This document shows, piece by piece, positions 26,719 to 36,000 of a stretch of 64,000 nt of DNA; within the stretch, counting starts at the first letter, position 1, and the number at the start of each line of letters is the position of its first letter. Source of the stretch: Nocardioidaceae bacterium (GTDB taxonomy: Bacteria > Actinomycetota > Actinomycetes > Propionibacteriales > Nocardioidaceae). A program made the position numbers and the translations under genes. The notes beneath the pieces were generated by a model. It searched no databases. It was not told where the DNA came from and saw only the letters and a program-made list of their open reading frames with translations. Location: NCBI GenBank assembly GCA_017744365.1, contig JAGIBL010000006.1, forward strand, positions 186,001 through 250,000. Reading direction: 5' to 3'.

Positions 26719-28443
26719 GTGCGCCAGCTCCCCCTCGACCATCCCGGTACCGCGGACACCCGCGGGCCCTGGCGCTTCCTGCTCTGGATCATCAAGGGCC
26801 AGTGGCACACGGTGCTGCTGGGCATGCTCTTCGGCGTCATCTGGATGACCGCGAGCGCGGTGATCCCGGCGGTCATCGGCAAGGCCATCGACGCCGGCAT
26901 CAGCGAGCACGACTCCGCCGCCCTGTGGCGCTGGGCCGCGGTGCTCTTCGGGGTCGGTCTTGTGCAGGCCGTCTCCGGGATCGTCCGGCACCGGTTCGCG
27001 GTCACCAACTGGCTCACCGCGGCGTACCGGGTGGTGCAGCTGGTCGCCCGCCAGGCCACGCACCTCGGCGCCACCCTCTCCAAGCGCGTCGCCACCGGCG
27101 AGGTCGTCGCGATCGGCACCAACGACCTGTCCCACATCGGCAACGCGATGGACATCCTGGCCCGCTCGATGGGCGCCCTGGTCTCCTTCGTCGTGGTCGC
27201 GGTCATCCTGCTGCAGACCTCGACCACGCTCGGCCTGGTGGTGCTCCTCGGCGTCCCGGCGCTGCTGCTCCTGCTCGGCCCGCTGCTGCGCCCGCTGCAG
27301 CACCGCAACCTCGAGCAGCGCGAGATGATGGGCCACCTCGCCAACATCGCCACCGACATCGTCAGCGGCCTGCGGGTGCTGCGCGGCATCGGCGGCGAGC
27401 GGGTCTTCGGTGAGCGGTACGCGGTGGAGTCCCAGAAGGTCCGCACCGCCGGCGTCCGGGTCGCCCGGCTGCAGTCGGTGCTCGACGCGCTGCAGGTCTT
27501 CCTGCCCGGCGTCTTCGTGGTCGTCGTCGTCTGGCTGGGCGCCCGGTTCGCGGTCGAGGGCCGGATCAGCGCCGGCGAGCTGGTCGCGTTCTACGGGTAC
27601 GCCGCTTTCCTGATGATGCCGCTGCGCACGGCGACCGAGGCCGCCAACAAGTGGATCCGCGCCTACGTCTCCGCGCGCCGGATCGTCCGGGTGCTCTCGC
27701 TGCTTCCCGAGATCAGCGAGCCCAGCACCGCCGCGCCCGAGCCGCCTCCCGACAGCCTGCTCGTCGACGTGACCAGCGGCCTGCGCGTCGAGCCCGGCCT
27801 GCTCACCGCCGTGGTCGCCGAGCCGGCCGACCAGGCCGCCGCGATCGCCGACCGGCTCGGCCGGTTCAGCGAGGGCGAGGTCCGCTGGGGCGAGGTGGAC
27901 CTGGCCGACCTGCCGCGTTCCGTCGTACGACGGCGCATCGTCGTCTCGGACACCAGCGCGACCCTGTTCGCGGGCCCGCTCGGCGACCAGCTCGGACCGG
28001 ACCCGGTGGCGACCGAGAACGCCCTCTACACCGCCGCGGCCGGCGACGTGCTGGACGCGCTGCCCGCCGGCCTGGAGACCGCGGTCACCGAGAAGGGCCG
28101 GTCGTTCTCCGGCGGCCAGCGGCAGCGGCTGGTGCTCGCCCGCGCGCTCGCCGCCGACCCGGAGGTGCTGGTGCTCGTCGAGCCGACCTCGGCGGTGGAC
28201 GCGCACACCGAGGCCCGGATCGCCGACCGCCTGGTCGCCGCGCGCCGGGGCCGGACCACCGTGGTGACCACGTCCAGCCCGCTCATGCTCGCGCGTGCCG
28301 ACCTGGTGGCCTTCGTCGTCGACGGTGCCGTGGTCGCCCGCGGCACGCACGCCGACCTGCTCGCCACCGAGCCGGCCTACCGGGCAATGGTGACCCGCGA
28401 GGAGCCCGAGGACGCCGGCCTCGACGAAGGGGCGCGCCGATGA
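26719..28443 (+). CDS. ABC exporter half-transporter with degenerate ATPase site
   Basis: A 574-residue half exporter: six-helix membrane domain (about residues 20-330) then a nucleotide-binding domain. The signature FSGGQRQRLVLARAL is intact near residue 463. The Walker A loop is absent (LLTAVVAEPADQAAAIADRL where GxxGxGKS is expected), Walker B reads VLVLVEPTSAVD with Val for the usual Asp, and the H-loop reads VVTTSSPLML without His. This half therefore should not bind and split ATP itself and lends its signature to the partner gene, which overlaps by four bases. GTG start; TAGCGT at 26707-26712 six bases before it suggests a leaderless mRNA. Substrate unknown. Confidence 0.88.
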   Translation: MRQLPLDHPGTADTRGPWRFLLWIIKGQWHTVLLGMLFGVIWMTASAVIPAVIGKAIDAGISEHDSAALWRWAAVLFGVGLVQAVSGIVRHRFAVTNWLTAAYRVVQLVARQATHLGATLSKRVATGEVVAIGTNDLSHIGNAMDILARSMGALVSFVVVAVILLQTSTTLGLVVLLGVPALLLLLGPLLRPLQHRNLEQREMMGHLANIATDIVSGLRVLRGIGGERVFGERYAVESQKVRTAGVRVARLQSVLDALQVFLPGVFVVVVVWLGARFAVEGRISAGELVAFYGYAAFLMMPLRTATEAANKWIRAYVSARRIVRVLSLLPEISEPSTAAPEPPPDSLLVDVTSGLRVEPGLLTAVVAEPADQAAAIADRLGRFSEGEVRWGEVDLADLPRSVVRRRIVVSDTSATLFAGPLGDQLGPDPVATENALYTAAAGDVLDALPAGLETAVTEKGRSFSGGQRQRLVLARALAADPEVLVLVEPTSAVDAHTEARIADRLVAARRGRTTVVTTSSPLMLARADLVAFVVDGAVVARGTHADLLATEPAYRAMVTREEPEDAGLDEGARR

Positions 28444-30179
28444 GCACGATGCTCCCGGTCGCCGGCGCTCCCGAGGTACGGCGCTACCTCCAGGACCTGT
28501 TCCGCAGGCACCCGCGCACCATCCTGACCGCGCTGGCCCTGCACGTGCTCGCCGCGGCCGCCGGCCTGGCCGCGCCCCGCCTGCTCGGCGGGCTGGTGCA
28601 GGCCGTCCACGACGGGACCACTGTGGGTCACGTCGATCGGATCGCGCTGCTGCTCGCCGGCTTCGTGGTGCTGCAGACGGTGCTGACCCGGTTCGCACGC
28701 CTGCGCTCGCAGGCCTTCGGCGAGCAGGTCCTCGCCGAGCTGCGCGAGGACTTCGTCGACAACGCCCTGGACCTGCCGATCGGCACCGTCGAGCTCGCCG
28801 GCAGCGGCGACCTGCTCACCCGGACCTCGCGCGACGTCGAGCAGCTCGGCTGGTCGGTGCGCTGGGCGATCCCGGAGTGGACCATCGCGGTCATCACCGC
28901 GATCGCCACCCTGGTCGGTGCGTTGCTGGTCGGCTGGTGGGTGCTCTTCCCGTGCCTGCTCGGGGTGCCGCCGCTGGTGATCGCGCTGCGCTGGTACCTG
29001 GCCCGCGCCAAGGACGGCTACCTCTGGGAGGGCGAGACCTACTCGGTCATCAACTCCTCGCTGACAGAGACCGTCGAAGGCGCCCGCACCGTCGAGGCGC
29101 TCGGCCTGGAGCAGGCCCGGATCGACCGCATCGACGCCGACATCGCCGAGTCGTTCCGTGCCGAGAAGTACACGCTCTCGCTGCGCACCCGGTTCTTCCC
29201 GAGCGTCGAGACCGCCTACCTGATCCCGACGGTGGCGACCCTGCTGCTCGGGGGCTGGCTGTACTTCCGCGGCGACGCCAGCCTGGGCGACGTCACCGCG
29301 GCGACCCTGTACGTGCAGGCCCTGATCGACCCGGTGGACCGGGTCGTCTCGATCCTCGACGAGCTGCAGGTCGGCTCTGCCTCGCTGGCCCGGCTGCTCG
29401 GCGTCGCCCAGGTGCCCGAGGACCGGGTCGCCACCGGCCGGGTGCCGGCCGACGAGCACGTGCAGGCCTCCGACGTACGGTTCAGCTACACCGAGGGCCG
29501 CGACGTGCTGCACGGTGTCGACCTCGACGTCGGCATCGGCGAGCGGATCGCGATGGTGGGCCCGTCCGGCGCCGGCAAGTCCACGCTCGGCCGGCTGCTC
29601 GCGGGCATCCATCCGCCACGGACCGGCGAGGTCACCGTCGGCGGCGTCGGCCTGGTCGAGCTGCCGCTGGGCGACCTGCGCGGGCACGTCGCGCTGGTGA
29701 CCCAGGAGCACCACGTGTTCGTCGGCACCCTGCGTGACAACCTCGCGCTGGCGCTGGACGAGGCGGCCACCGACGTACGGGTCCTGGAGGCGCTCGACTC
29801 CGTCGACGCCGGTGACTGGGTGCGCGCGCTGCCGCAGGGACTCGACACCGTGGTCGGCTCCGGCGGCACCGAGCTGACCCCGGCCCAGGCGCAGCAGGTC
29901 GCGCTGGCCCGGCTGGTGCTGGCCGACCCGCACACGCTGGTGCTCGACGAGGCAACCTCGCTGATCGACCCGCGCGCCGCCCGGCACCTGGAGCGGTCGC
30001 TGGCCGCGGTGCTGGAGGGCCGGACCGTCATCGCGATCGCGCACCGGCTCTTCTCCGCGCACGACGCGGACCGGGTCGCGGTGGTCGAGGACGGCCGGAT
30101 CAGCGAGCTCGGCTCCCACCACGAGCTGGTGGCCTCCGAGGGCAGCTACGCGGAGCTGTGGCGGTCCTGGCACAGCTGA
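28440..30179 (+). CDS. ABC exporter half-transporter, catalytic partner
   Basis: A 579-residue half exporter with a six-helix membrane domain and a nucleotide-binding domain. It has intact Walker A (MVGPSGAGKSTLGRLLAG near residue 375), Q-loop (LVTQEHHVFVGTL), Walker B (TLVLDEATSLID near residue 500) and H-loop (VIAIAHRLFSAHDAD). The signature is lost: ELTPAQAQQVALARL replaces LSGGQ. It complements the upstream half, which has a good signature but no Walker motifs, so the heterodimer keeps one working composite ATP site. The genes overlap by four bases (ATGA). Confidence 0.9.
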   Translation: MSTMLPVAGAPEVRRYLQDLFRRHPRTILTALALHVLAAAAGLAAPRLLGGLVQAVHDGTTVGHVDRIALLLAGFVVLQTVLTRFARLRSQAFGEQVLAELREDFVDNALDLPIGTVELAGSGDLLTRTSRDVEQLGWSVRWAIPEWTIAVITAIATLVGALLVGWWVLFPCLLGVPPLVIALRWYLARAKDGYLWEGETYSVINSSLTETVEGARTVEALGLEQARIDRIDADIAESFRAEKYTLSLRTRFFPSVETAYLIPTVATLLLGGWLYFRGDASLGDVTAATLYVQALIDPVDRVVSILDELQVGSASLARLLGVAQVPEDRVATGRVPADEHVQASDVRFSYTEGRDVLHGVDLDVGIGERIAMVGPSGAGKSTLGRLLAGIHPPRTGEVTVGGVGLVELPLGDLRGHVALVTQEHHVFVGTLRDNLALALDEAATDVRVLEALDSVDAGDWVRALPQGLDTVVGSGGTELTPAQAQQVALARLVLADPHTLVLDEATSLIDPRAARHLERSLAAVLEGRTVIAIAHRLFSAHDADRVAVVEDGRISELGSHHELVASEGSYAELWRSWHS

Positions 30180-30239
30180 GACCTGTTCCACATCGGGGGC
30201 CCTGGCGCGGCGAACGATGCCACTAATACTGTCAGCGTC

Positions 30240-31280
30240 ATGAAGCTCTCCACGATGTTGATGTACGACGGCAACCCCCGCACCGCCGCCGACCAGGTCG
30301 CCGCGCTGGAGAAGGCCGGGCTGGACACGGTCTGGGTGGCCGAGGCGTACGGCTTCGACTCCCCCACGCTGATGGGCTACCTGGCCGCCAAGACCGAGAC
30401 CGTGGAGATCGGCTCGGCCATCCTCAACATCTACTCGCGCACCCCGGGCGCGCTGCTGCAGACCGCGGCCGGCCTCGACAACGTCTCCGGCGGACGTGCG
30501 CTCCTCGGGCTCGGGGCCTCCGGCCCGCAGGTCATCGAGGGCTTCCACGGCGTCCCGTACGAGAAGCCGCTGGCGCGCACCCGCGAGCTCATCGGCATCA
30601 TCCGCTCAGGCCTCAAGCGCGAGCCGCTCTCGGCCGATGGCCTCTTCCAGCTGCCGCTGGACAAGGAGCACGGCGCGGTCACCGGTCTGGGCAAGCCGCT
30701 CAAGCTGCTCACCAGGCCCGAGCGGGACAGCATCCCGATCTACATCGCCGCGCTCGGCCCGAAGAACGTCGAGATGGCAGCCGAGATCGCCGACGGCCTG
30801 CTGCCGCACCTGTTCTACCCGGAGAAGGTCGACCTCGCGATGGGCGAGCCGATCAAGGCCGGCCTGGCCAAGCGCTCCGCCGACCTCGGCCCGCTCAACA
30901 TCGTCGCCGGCGGGATGCTCGCCATCGGCGAGGGCCCGGAGACCAAGGCGCTGCTCGACTTCGCGCGTCCGCTCTTCGCGCTGTACGTCGGCGGCATGGG
31001 CGCCAAGGGCAAGAACTTCTACAACGACCTGGCCTGCGCGTACGGCTACGAGAAGGAAGCCACCGAGATCCAGGAGCTGTACCTGTCGGGCAAGAAGAAG
31101 GAGGCCGAGGCGCTGGTCCCGACCGAGTGGCTCGAGGCCGCGAACTTCGTCGGTCCGGCGTCGTACGTCAAGGAGCGGATCGCCGCCTTCGCCGAGGCCG
31201 GTGTCACCAGCCTCAACATCACCCCGGTCGGCGAGGACCCGGCGGCGCTGGTGGCCCAGATGAAGGACCTCGCGTCCTGA
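30240..31280 (+). CDS. LLM-class F420-dependent oxidoreductase
   Basis: A 346-residue luciferase-like TIM barrel. It starts MKLSTMLMYDGNPRTAADQV and has GLDTVWVAEAYGFDSPTLMG, NIYSRTPGALLQTAAGLDNV with SGGRALLGLGASGP, IPIYIAALGPKNVEMAAEIA and VKERIAAFAEAGVTSLNITP. These fit the actinobacterial F420-dependent group rather than FMN monooxygenases. It sits directly upstream of fbiC, which makes the F420 chromophore, supporting F420 use. An AT-rich TAATACT lies just before the start, so the leader is very short or absent. Substrate unknown. Confidence 0.9.
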   Translation: MKLSTMLMYDGNPRTAADQVAALEKAGLDTVWVAEAYGFDSPTLMGYLAAKTETVEIGSAILNIYSRTPGALLQTAAGLDNVSGGRALLGLGASGPQVIEGFHGVPYEKPLARTRELIGIIRSGLKREPLSADGLFQLPLDKEHGAVTGLGKPLKLLTRPERDSIPIYIAALGPKNVEMAAEIADGLLPHLFYPEKVDLAMGEPIKAGLAKRSADLGPLNIVAGGMLAIGEGPETKALLDFARPLFALYVGGMGAKGKNFYNDLACAYGYEKEATEIQELYLSGKKKEAEALVPTEWLEAANFVGPASYVKERIAAFAEAGVTSLNITPVGEDPAALVAQMKDLAS

Positions 31281-31310
31281 CGGAGGGACACTCCGGATAG
31301 CCTGCCTGTG

Positions 31311-33803
31311 ATGACTCCCACATCGCAGCAGGTACGTCGTGCGCTGGCTCGTGCCGAGCGCAACGCGGCGCTGGACCTGGACGAGGCCACTGTCCTGTTG
31401 TCGGCGCGCGGTGAGGACCTGGTACGGCTCACCGCGGTGGCCGCCCGGGTGCGCGACGCCGGGCTGGCCGACGCCGGCCGGGCGGCGACGATCACGTACT
31501 CGCCGAAGGTGTTCATCCCGGTCACCAAGCTGTGCCGGGACCGGTGCCACTACTGCACCTTCGTGGAGACCCCGGCCCAGGCCGCGCGGGAAGGTCGGGC
31601 GCCGTACCTGTCGCCGGACGAGATCGTCGCGATCGCCGCCGAGGGGGCGACGCTTGGCTGCACCGAGGCGCTGTTCACGCTCGGCGACCGGCCCGAGGAC
31701 CGCTGGCCCGAGGCGCGGGCGTGGCTGGACGAGCAGGGCTACGACTCCACGCTCGCCTACGTGCGCGCCATGGCGGTCCGGGTGCTGGAGGAGACCGGGC
31801 TGCTGCCGCACCTGAACCCGGGCGTGATGTCGTGGGAGGAGATGAACCGGCTCAAGCCCGTCGCGCCGTCGATGGGGATGATGCTGGAGACGACCTCGCG
31901 GCGGCTCTTCGAGACGCGCGGTCTCGCGCACTTCGGCTCCCCGGACAAGGACCCAGCTGTTCGGCTGCGGGTGCTCGAGGACGCCGGCCGGCTGGCGATC
32001 CCGTTCACCACGGGCCTGCTGATCGGCATCGGCGAGGATCTCACCGAGCGAGCCGAGTCGATCTTCGCGCTGCGCCGCATCGCGCGGACCTACGGCCACG
32101 TCCAAGAGGTCATCGTCCAGAACTTCCGGGCCAAGCCGGACACCGCGATGCGGCACGTCGACGACCTCGGCCTGGACGAGTACCTGGCCGCGATCGCGGT
32201 GACCCGGATCGTGCTCGGTCCCAAGGTGCGGATCCAGGCGCCCCCGAACCTGGTCGACCTGAGCGAGTGCGTCGCCCTGCTCGGCGCCGGCATCGACGAC
32301 TGGGGCGGGGTCTCGCCGCTCACCCCGGACCACGTGAACCCGGAGCGGCCCTGGCCCTCGCTGGAGCGGCTGCGATCGGTCACCGCGAGCGCCGGTTTGG
32401 AGCTCAAGGCCCGGCTGACCGCGCACCCGGAGTACGTGCTGGCCGGGGAGCCCTGGATCGACCCGCGGGTCTCCGGGCACGTCGCCGCGCTGGCCGCGGA
32501 CGACGGGCTCGTGCGCGAAGGCGTGCGTCCGCAGGGTCTGCCCTGGCAGGAGCCCGACGGAGGCTTCGCGAGCGTCGGGCGGACCGACCTGCACGAGGCC
32601 GTGGACACCGAGGGCCGGAGCGCGGACCGGCGCAGCGACTTCGAGAACGTGTACGGCGACTGGGAGTCGGTCGCCGAGCTCGCTCGTACGACGTCCACCG
32701 GCTCGGGCGCGACCAGTGATGGCCTCGCCGCCCTCAAAGCCGCGGAGAAGGACCCGGGCAACCTGACCGACGAGCACGCGTTCACCCTGATGACCGCCGA
32801 GGGCGACCTGCTCGCCCAGGTGATCAAGCTGGCCGACGACCTGCGTCGCGAGACCGTCGGCGACGAGGTCACGTACGTCGTGAACCGGAACATCAACTTC
32901 ACCAACGTCTGCTACGTCGGGTGCCGGTTCTGCGCGTTCGCCCAGCGCCGTACCGATGCCGACGCCTACTCGCTGTCCCTGGACCAGGTCGCCGACCGCG
33001 CCGAGGAGGCCTGGAACCTGGGAGCCTCCGAGGTCTGCATGCAGGGCGGCATCGACCCCGAGCTGCCCGGCACCGCCTACTTCGACCTCGCCGCCGCGGT
33101 GAAGGCCCGCGTGCCCGGCATGCACGTGCACGCCTTCTCCCCCATGGAGATCGTCAACGGCTCCTCGCGCACCGGGCTCTCCTTCGAGGACTTCCTCATC
33201 AAGGCTCGCGAGTCCGGCCTCGACACCATCCCCGGCACCGCCGCGGAGATCCTCGACGACGACGTCCGCTGGGTGCTGACCAAGGGCAAGCTGCCGACGA
33301 AGACGTGGATCGAGATCGTCTCCACCGCGCACCGCGTCGGGGTCCGGTCCAGCTCGACGATGATGTACGGCCACGTCGACAACCCACGGCACTGGGTGCA
33401 GCACCTGCGCGTGCTCTCCCGCATTCAGGACGAGACAGGCGGCTTCACCGAGTTCGTGCCGCTGCCGTTCGTGCACCACTCCGCGCCGATCTACCTCGCC
33501 GGCGTCGCCCGCCCCGGACCCACCCTGCGCGACAACCTCGCCGTGCACGCCATGGCCCGGATCCTGCTGCACGGCCGCATCGACAACATCCAGACCTCCT
33601 GGGTCAAGCTCGGCACCGAGGGCACCCAGGCCATGCTCAACGCCGGCGCCAACGACCTCGGCGGCACGCTCATGGAGGAGACCATCTCCCGGATGGCCGG
33701 CTCCGAGCACGGCTCCGCCAAGACGGTCGAGGAGCTCCACCAGATCGGTGCGGGGATCAAGCGCCCGGTCGTCGAGCGGACGACGACGTACGGGCGTCGC
33801 TGA
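31311..33803 (+). CDS. fbiC: FO synthase, CofG/CofH fusion
   Basis: Makes FO (7,8-didemethyl-8-hydroxy-5-deazariboflavin), the chromophore of coenzyme F420, from a flavin-pathway pyrimidine and tyrosine. Two radical-SAM halves are fused: the CofG half has [10 protein letters not shown] (CX3CX2C) near residue 75, and the CofH half has [14 protein letters not shown] near residue 535. Further motifs are [16 protein letters not shown] and [15 protein letters not shown]. At 830 residues it matches actinobacterial FbiC. I chose the ATG at 31311: TAGCCT at 31298-31303 lies seven bases before it; a GTG at 31308 would add one residue. A strong hairpin follows the stop. Confidence 0.95.
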   Translation: MTPTSQQVRRALARAERNAALDLDEATVLLSARGEDLVRLTAVAARVRDAGLADAGRAATITYSPKVFIPVTKLCRDRCHYCTFVETPAQAAREGRAPYLSPDEIVAIAAEGATLGCTEALFTLGDRPEDRWPEARAWLDEQGYDSTLAYVRAMAVRVLEETGLLPHLNPGVMSWEEMNRLKPVAPSMGMMLETTSRRLFETRGLAHFGSPDKDPAVRLRVLEDAGRLAIPFTTGLLIGIGEDLTERAESIFALRRIARTYGHVQEVIVQNFRAKPDTAMRHVDDLGLDEYLAAIAVTRIVLGPKVRIQAPPNLVDLSECVALLGAGIDDWGGVSPLTPDHVNPERPWPSLERLRSVTASAGLELKARLTAHPEYVLAGEPWIDPRVSGHVAALAADDGLVREGVRPQGLPWQEPDGGFASVGRTDLHEAVDTEGRSADRRSDFENVYGDWESVAELARTTSTGSGATSDGLAALKAAEKDPGNLTDEHAFTLMTAEGDLLAQVIKLADDLRRETVGDEVTYVVNRNINFTNVCYVGCRFCAFAQRRTDADAYSLSLDQVADRAEEAWNLGASEVCMQGGIDPELPGTAYFDLAAAVKARVPGMHVHAFSPMEIVNGSSRTGLSFEDFLIKARESGLDTIPGTAAEILDDDVRWVLTKGKLPTKTWIEIVSTAHRVGVRSSSTMMYGHVDNPRHWVQHLRVLSRIQDETGGFTEFVPLPFVHHSAPIYLAGVARPGPTLRDNLAVHAMARILLHGRIDNIQTSWVKLGTEGTQAMLNAGANDLGGTLMEETISRMAGSEHGSAKTVEELHQIGAGIKRPVVERTTTYGRR

Positions 33804-33825
33804 GCCCGGAGAAGACAGCTCTGGC

Positions 33826-33857
33826 CCGCCGAGCTGCGTCGTACGGCAGCTCGGCGG
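33826..33857. terminator. Strong hairpin after fbiC
   Basis: A perfect 12-bp stem (CCGCCGAGCTGC with GCAGCTCGGCGG) and an 8-base loop lie 22 bp after the fbiC stop, between convergent genes. No T-run follows, as is common at high GC. It may serve both directions. Confidence 0.65.
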
Positions 33858-33923
33858 ACCAGAAGACCGGACTCGGCGGGCCCGAAGGCCCGATTCGGCG
33901 GACCAGAAGGCCTGATTCGCGGG
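33851..33923. repeat. Short 22-bp tandem repeat
   Basis: TCGGCGG recurs at 33851, 33873 and 33895, with a diverged TCGCGG at 33917: a 22-bp period. The units alternate GGACCAGAAG and GGCCCGAAGG between the TCGGCGG cores. The array begins inside the right arm of the fbiC hairpin and ends at the stop of the convergent permease gene. Confidence 0.6.
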
Positions 33924-35192
33924 TCAGCCGCGGCCCGAGGAGGACCTCGCGCGGCGGGCGACGGAGTCGATCGCGACGGCCAGGATGAGCACCCCGCCGG
34001 TGATCATGAAGCGCACCGGGGAGCCGACCCCGATCACGTTCAGGCCGGACTGGATCGACTGGAGCACCAGGATGCCGAGCATGGCGGCGTACGCGGAGCC
34101 ACGACCGCCGAACAGCGAGGTGCCCCCGATCACCGCGGCCGCGATCGCGGTCAGGTTGGTGTCCGTGGTGCCGCTCGCCTGGGAGACCGAGGTCAGCTGC
34201 GCAGCGAGCAGCATGCCGCCCAGTGCCGCCAGGGTCGAGCAGAGCACGAACACGCTCAGGTAGATCCGGCCGACCTTGATGCCGGCCCGGCGCGCGGCTT
34301 CCTCGTTGCCGCCGACCGCGAACACGTGCCGGCCCCAGGTGGTCTTGCGCAGCGCCAGGTCCATCACCGCGACGAGCGCCACGAACAGCAGCCACAGGTA
34401 GCCCCAGCCGCGGTCCTCGTTGAGGTAGTAGGTCAGCCAGAGCAGCCCGGCGAGCGCGATCCCGCTGCGCACCAGGAGACCGACGGTCGACCCGCTGCTG
34501 AGCCCGGCCTTGCGCCGGCGGTAGCCGCCGTACAGGGAGGTGCCGACGTACACCGCGACGATCGCCACCACGAGCACGTACGACGCCGCGCCGGTGACGA
34601 ACTTGGTCCGGGTGAACTCCACCAGCCCGAGCCCGTCGGGCAGGTTGATGGTGCCCTGCTTGCCGAGCACCTGCAGCAGCACGCCCTGGAAGCCGAGCAG
34701 GCCGGCCAGGGTGATGACGAAGCTGGGCACCCCGACCTTGAGGTAGAGCACCGCGTAGAAGACCCCGACCGCGACGCCAGCGAGCAGGCCCGCCACGAAG
34801 CCGAACAGGAAGCTGTGGCCGTGGTTGACGATCTGCACGGTCATGATCGCCGCTGCCATGCCGCTCATCGAGCCGACGGACAGGTCGATCTCGCCGAGCA
34901 GCAGCACCAGCACGATGCCGAGCGAGATGATCCCGACGGGCGCCGCGAACTGCAGGATCGAGACGATCTGCCGCGAGGACAGGAACGCCGGCTCCTGGGC
35001 GTAGAACACGAGCCCGATGACGACCAGGCCGAGGATGACCGGCAGGCTGCCGAGGTCACCGCCCTTGAGCCGGTTGCCGAAGCTCGACATCACCCCGGAC
35101 AGGCCGCCGGCGCCGCCGACCAGCCGTTCGTCGGTGAGGTCGGTCGGGATCGGGACCGCCGGCCCGGGCTGGTCGGTCTGCAGGTCAGCCAT
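33924..35192 (-). CDS. Sugar ABC transporter permease (XylH-like)
   Basis: A 422-residue permease of the ribose/xylose type with about ten membrane helices. LLLGEIDLSVGSMSGMAAAI near residue 110 and the cytoplasmic EAARRAGIKVGRIYLSVFVL carry the family signatures, and AAAVIGGTSLFGGRGSAYA follows. The N-terminal 45 residues are soluble. The longer length and inserted cytoplasmic segment match the XylH branch. The ATG at 35192 overlaps the ATPase gene by eight bases. Third gene of a binding protein/ATPase/permease operon. Confidence 0.92.
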   Translation of the reverse strand: MADLQTDQPGPAVPIPTDLTDERLVGGAGGLSGVMSSFGNRLKGGDLGSLPVILGLVVIGLVFYAQEPAFLSSRQIVSILQFAAPVGIISLGIVLVLLLGEIDLSVGSMSGMAAAIMTVQIVNHGHSFLFGFVAGLLAGVAVGVFYAVLYLKVGVPSFVITLAGLLGFQGVLLQVLGKQGTINLPDGLGLVEFTRTKFVTGAASYVLVVAIVAVYVGTSLYGGYRRRKAGLSSGSTVGLLVRSGIALAGLLWLTYYLNEDRGWGYLWLLFVALVAVMDLALRKTTWGRHVFAVGGNEEAARRAGIKVGRIYLSVFVLCSTLAALGGMLLAAQLTSVSQASGTTDTNLTAIAAAVIGGTSLFGGRGSAYAAMLGILVLQSIQSGLNVIGVGSPVRFMITGGVLILAVAIDSVARRARSSSGRG

Positions 35193-36000
35193 CGGACGCC
35201 TCCTTGCCGTGCCGCCGCTGCGCGCGCTCGGCGACCACGTTGTCGCTGGCGCCGGTGATCGCGGCGACGAGCTCCTCGGTGGTCGCCTCCTCCACCTTGA
35301 ACTCGGCAGCGTTGCGCCCCAGCCGGAGTACGACGATCCGGTCGGCGACGGCCTGCACGTCGGCCATGTTGTGCGAGACGAGGATGACCCCGAGACCGTT
35401 GTCCCGCAGCCGCTCGATGAGGTTGAGCACCTCGGCCGTCTGGGCGACGCCGAGGGCGGCGGTCGGCTCGTCGAGCATGACCACCTTCGGCGCACCCACC
35501 AGGCTGCGCGCGATCGCCACCGTCTGCCGCTGACCGCCCGACAGCGCCGCGATCGGGATCCGCACCGAGGGGATCTTCGCCGACAGCGAGCGGAGCAGCC
35601 GCCAGGCCTCGGTCTCCATCGAGACCTCGTCGAGGAACGGCCCGGTCAGGTGCTCCTGGCCGAGGAACAGGTTGGCGACCACGTCGAGGTTGTCGCACAG
35701 GGCCAGATCCTGGAACACGGTCGCGATGCCCAGCGCCTGCGCCTGGGCGGGACCACGAGGGGACACCTCTTCGCCGTCGAAGGTGACCTTGCCGAGATCC
35801 GGGGAGTAGACCCCGGAGATCACCTTGACGAGGGTCGACTTGCCGGCGCCGTTGTCGCCGACCAGGGCCACGACCTCACCGGCGCCCACCTGGAGGTGGA
35901 CGTCGGTGAGGGCCTGGACCGCGCCGAACCGCTTGTGCACGCCGGTCAGGGACAGCACCGCGTCCCTGACCGGCGTCTCCATGCTCGGAGCGGCGACCAT
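35185..36000 (-). CDS. Sugar ABC transporter ATP-binding protein
   Basis: A 271-residue single-domain ATPase with Walker A VGDNGAGKSTLVKVISG near residue 46, signature LSGGQRQTVAIARSL near residue 145, Walker B VVMLDEPTAALGVAQ and H-loop VILVSHNMADVQAVAD. Ribose-type importers often use a fused double ATPase; this single form suits the XylFGH-like set seen here. The ATG at 36000 shares its A with the TGA of the binding-protein gene; a second ATG at 35982 is possible. Confidence 0.92.
   Translation of the reverse strand: MVAAPSMETPVRDAVLSLTGVHKRFGAVQALTDVHLQVGAGEVVALVGDNGAGKSTLVKVISGVYSPDLGKVTFDGEEVSPRGPAQAQALGIATVFQDLALCDNLDVVANLFLGQEHLTGPFLDEVSMETEAWRLLRSLSAKIPSVRIPIAALSGGQRQTVAIARSLVGAPKVVMLDEPTAALGVAQTAEVLNLIERLRDNGLGVILVSHNMADVQAVADRIVVLRLGRNAAEFKVEEATTEELVAAITGASDNVVAERAQRRHGKEASDG

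Noticed and set aside
30606-33740. Minus-strand frame of 1044 codons opposite the LLM oxidoreductase and fbiC
   Set aside because: It is antisense to two genes with strong motifs, and its translation is low-complexity.
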